This document shows, in pieces, positions 43,201 through 43,687 of a stretch of 43,687 nt of DNA. The notes under the pieces are model-generated. The model made no database searches, was not told the DNA's origin, and saw only the letters and a list, made by a program, of their open reading frames with translations. Source of the DNA: Methanobrevibacter sp. (GTDB lineage Archaea; Methanobacteriota; Methanobacteria; Methanobacteriales; Methanobacteriaceae); the NCBI RefSeq assembly GCF_015062985.1, contig NZ_SUTI01000015.1:1-43687 (forward strand), read 5' to 3'. Numbering within the stretch: the stretch's first letter is position 1; every line of letters begins with the position of its first letter. The translations under genes were made by a program, and so were the position numbers.

Positions 43201-43687
43201 GTTTCAGACCTGATAATGTGACCTTTGTGTTGCTTGCTGATGGTACTCCTGTTGATCAAGTTGTTTTAAGCGGTTCTGGTAATGTTTGGTCAGGTAGTTT
43301 CACTAATTTACCTGTTTACAGTGATGGTAAAGCGATTGTTTACACTGTTGATGAATTGTCTGTTGCTAATTACACTAAGTCTGTAGTTAATGACAGTTTT
43401 GCAAACTATACTATCATGAACACTTATGTGGTTAATTTCACTAGTGTGAATGTTACTAAAGTTTGGAATGATAGTGATGATCATGATGGTTTCAGACCTG
43501 ATAATGTGACCTTTGTGTTGCTTGCTGATGGTACTCCTGTTGATCAAGTTGTTTTAAGCGGTTCTGGTAATGTTTGGTCAGGTAGTTTCACTAATTTACC
43601 TGTTTACAGTGATGGTAAAGCGATTGTTTACACTGTTGATGAATTGTCTGTTGCTAATTACACTAAGTCTGTAGTTAATGACAGTTT
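40251..43687 (+). CDS. Adhesin-like surface protein: beta-helix, DUF11-like and Cna-B repeats (3' end outside window)
   Basis: Open from ATG 40251 to the window end, over 1,145 codons without stop. Residues 1-25 are a signal peptide (MKFNKLMKILLILLVLFVVI and GTVSA). Residues about 70-560 form a right-handed parallel beta-helix of the Pmp/DUF1565 kind, with recurrent NCTF-N and GGAI motifs. Residues 560-730 are of unknown type. Residues 730-967 hold two DUF11-like beta-sandwich domains (VTVEKEV and MTVEKIT). From about 970 start Cna-B domains (NVTKVWNDSDDHDGFRPDNV). N-x-S/T sequons are frequent. Such proteins are secreted and attach to the cell surface in gut Methanobrevibacter. The anchor domain must lie outside the window. 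Confidence 0.9.
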   Translation, partial: MKFNKLMKILLILLVLFVVIGTVSAASNSNNNAVVGMDNGDLVVDHGNPLKASVGDSLGEGNTGNSWYVKAGATGGDGSEGNPYGNLKAVINNANYKENDTIFIMDGTYTGSNNYGISLKENTTVMAYNGANPIFNARNQESIFKISQNGVVLKGLTFINGGGNYAPTASGSSAWCGGAVFNSGDNLVIDNCTIKSNDPVGYGGGIYTKGKHTEIKNSYFEDCTASFGGAIAIDGPYASIVNNTFNNNYGTQGAAINIYNYGYATIEGNTFTRNHANYGSGSAYGGGIYARAGYNNIKNCTFNNNHARTYGGAIITVNPNTKIDNCSFNSNQIFDSNSNTNWGGAIYSQGQGTEITNSKFYDNAVRDNGGAICIRNNDNLVENCTFDKNWAGRGGAIYIAKVVSGHEIANATINNCTFNENGVITTMDGEPNLGTKGGAIYSLGVDTHVTNSNFNNNQAISGGAILYENGHNYLENNTFIGNRAVRYGGGAISSARFGDTINNCTFKDNFAQGYGGAVSADYPTITNSVFINNHGDHGAAICTIIANVSNSEFYDNVADDNWVVLAATKLIESNNTHPGQVALSMNHTQYLTMEYDTDKEIAIMDGYYAYCSEEYSDYPQYGVLWENLRYDQNSLTEENIGEYLKILIFKFWNDETQHANLQKLVNIFTDHDYRNSDNETVKQVIALYDSGFRVPTVNALRFYDNGTVAVFNFKEIITPSSTQNVFAFNITYNPNVTVEKEVITNPVFVDKQVDFNITVTNTGECNLSEVWINETGFSNALKYVSFSSPYNWTYDNETKLWILNEILEVKKSAYIILTFNVTDSGKMTNNVSVGLSNHTFGNDTVNFTVYRPNMTVEKITLNKTVYIGNETTFTIVVKNNGDYRLTNIRIFEEVPQGLRFDGKFEGENWYNKKNEFVYIGTLEPNQSTSLNITFTAIGNGTWINRVNATSNETENKSSNNTTVVLKPIEINVTKVWNDSDDHDGFRPDNVTFVLLADGTPVDQVVLSGSGNVWSGSFTNLPVYSDGKAIVYTVDELSVANYTKSVVNDSFANYTIMNTYVVNFTSVNVTKVWNDSDDHDGFRPDNVTFVLLADGTPVDQVVLSGSGNVWSGSFTNLPVYSDGKAIVYTVDELSVANYTKSVVNDS
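43161..43687 (+). repeat. Perfect tandem 288-bp repeat encoding 96-residue Cna-B units
   Basis: The segment starting AATGTTACTAAAGTTTGG at 43161 recurs at 43449, a period of 288 bp (96 codons, frame kept). All 239 bp of the second copy that fall inside the window read identical to the first copy (43161-43399). Identity at synonymous positions points to recent duplication or gene conversion. Confidence 0.95.

Overview
The window reads as a piece of a methanogen chromosome from the order Methanobacteriales, most likely Methanobrevibacter or a close relative. The DNA is AT-rich. It carries archaeal primase (priS and priL), coenzyme F420 genes (cofH, fprA), coenzyme M genes (comA, comD, comE), a heterodisulfide reductase set (hdrCBA), methanogenesis marker MtxX, cyclic 2,3-diphosphoglycerate synthetase, and a large adhesin-like surface protein with beta-helix and Cna-B repeats of the kind typical for gut Methanobrevibacter. 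Many starts are preceded by GTGAT or GGTGAT with a 3-nt spacer. Genus and species cannot be fixed from the sequence alone.

Layout. 1-7.1 kb: an ABM monooxygenase-like protein, hypA-hypB (nickel insertion into hydrogenases), a DUF354 protein, tRNA-Ala(GGC), a polytopic membrane protein, then DUF1890-DUF1894-core methionine synthase, a small membrane protein and a DUF89 protein whose start appears to be ATT. 7.1-14.9 kb: a small membrane protein and cbiF (minus), two class III signal-peptide pilin-like proteins, a carboxymuconolactone decarboxylase-family protein, two tandem related small proteins, then on the minus strand mtxX-uppS-tatD and cpgS, with a UPF0280 gene divergent from cpgS. 15.0-23.0 kb: a UPF0058 protein, then comA, a COG1900 sulfurtransferase fused to a ferredoxin domain, and hdrC-hdrB-hdrA on the plus strand, facing a winged-helix regulator, comE and comD on the minus strand. 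23.2-30.7 kb: cofH, a thymidylate kinase-like protein, a short UvrA-like ABC ATPase, and priS and priL with small unknown genes around them. 30.8-39.1 kb: metG, DUF530, a DUF1699-like tandem-HTH protein, a MraY/GPT-type glycosyl phosphotransferase, archaeal riboflavin reductase, DUF2115 plus a PHP-domain phosphoesterase (minus), and fprA. 39.1-40.25 kb is very AT-rich and apparently non-coding. From 40251 to the window end runs a partial adhesin-like gene that enters perfect 288-bp tandem repeats.

The most interesting part is 15.4-23.0 kb. It holds ComA (first step of coenzyme M synthesis), ComDE (sulfopyruvate to sulfoacetaldehyde), and a COG1900-ferredoxin protein that could perform the last, reductive thiolation step. 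It also holds an atypical hdrCBA set. This HdrA has a C-terminal MvhD-like domain with no cysteine left. This HdrB has Thr in place of one Cys of the second CCG motif. Together they suggest an Hdr-type complex specialised for thiol/coenzyme M metabolism, or at least one wired differently from the canonical MvhAGD-HdrABC complex. That last step is inference.
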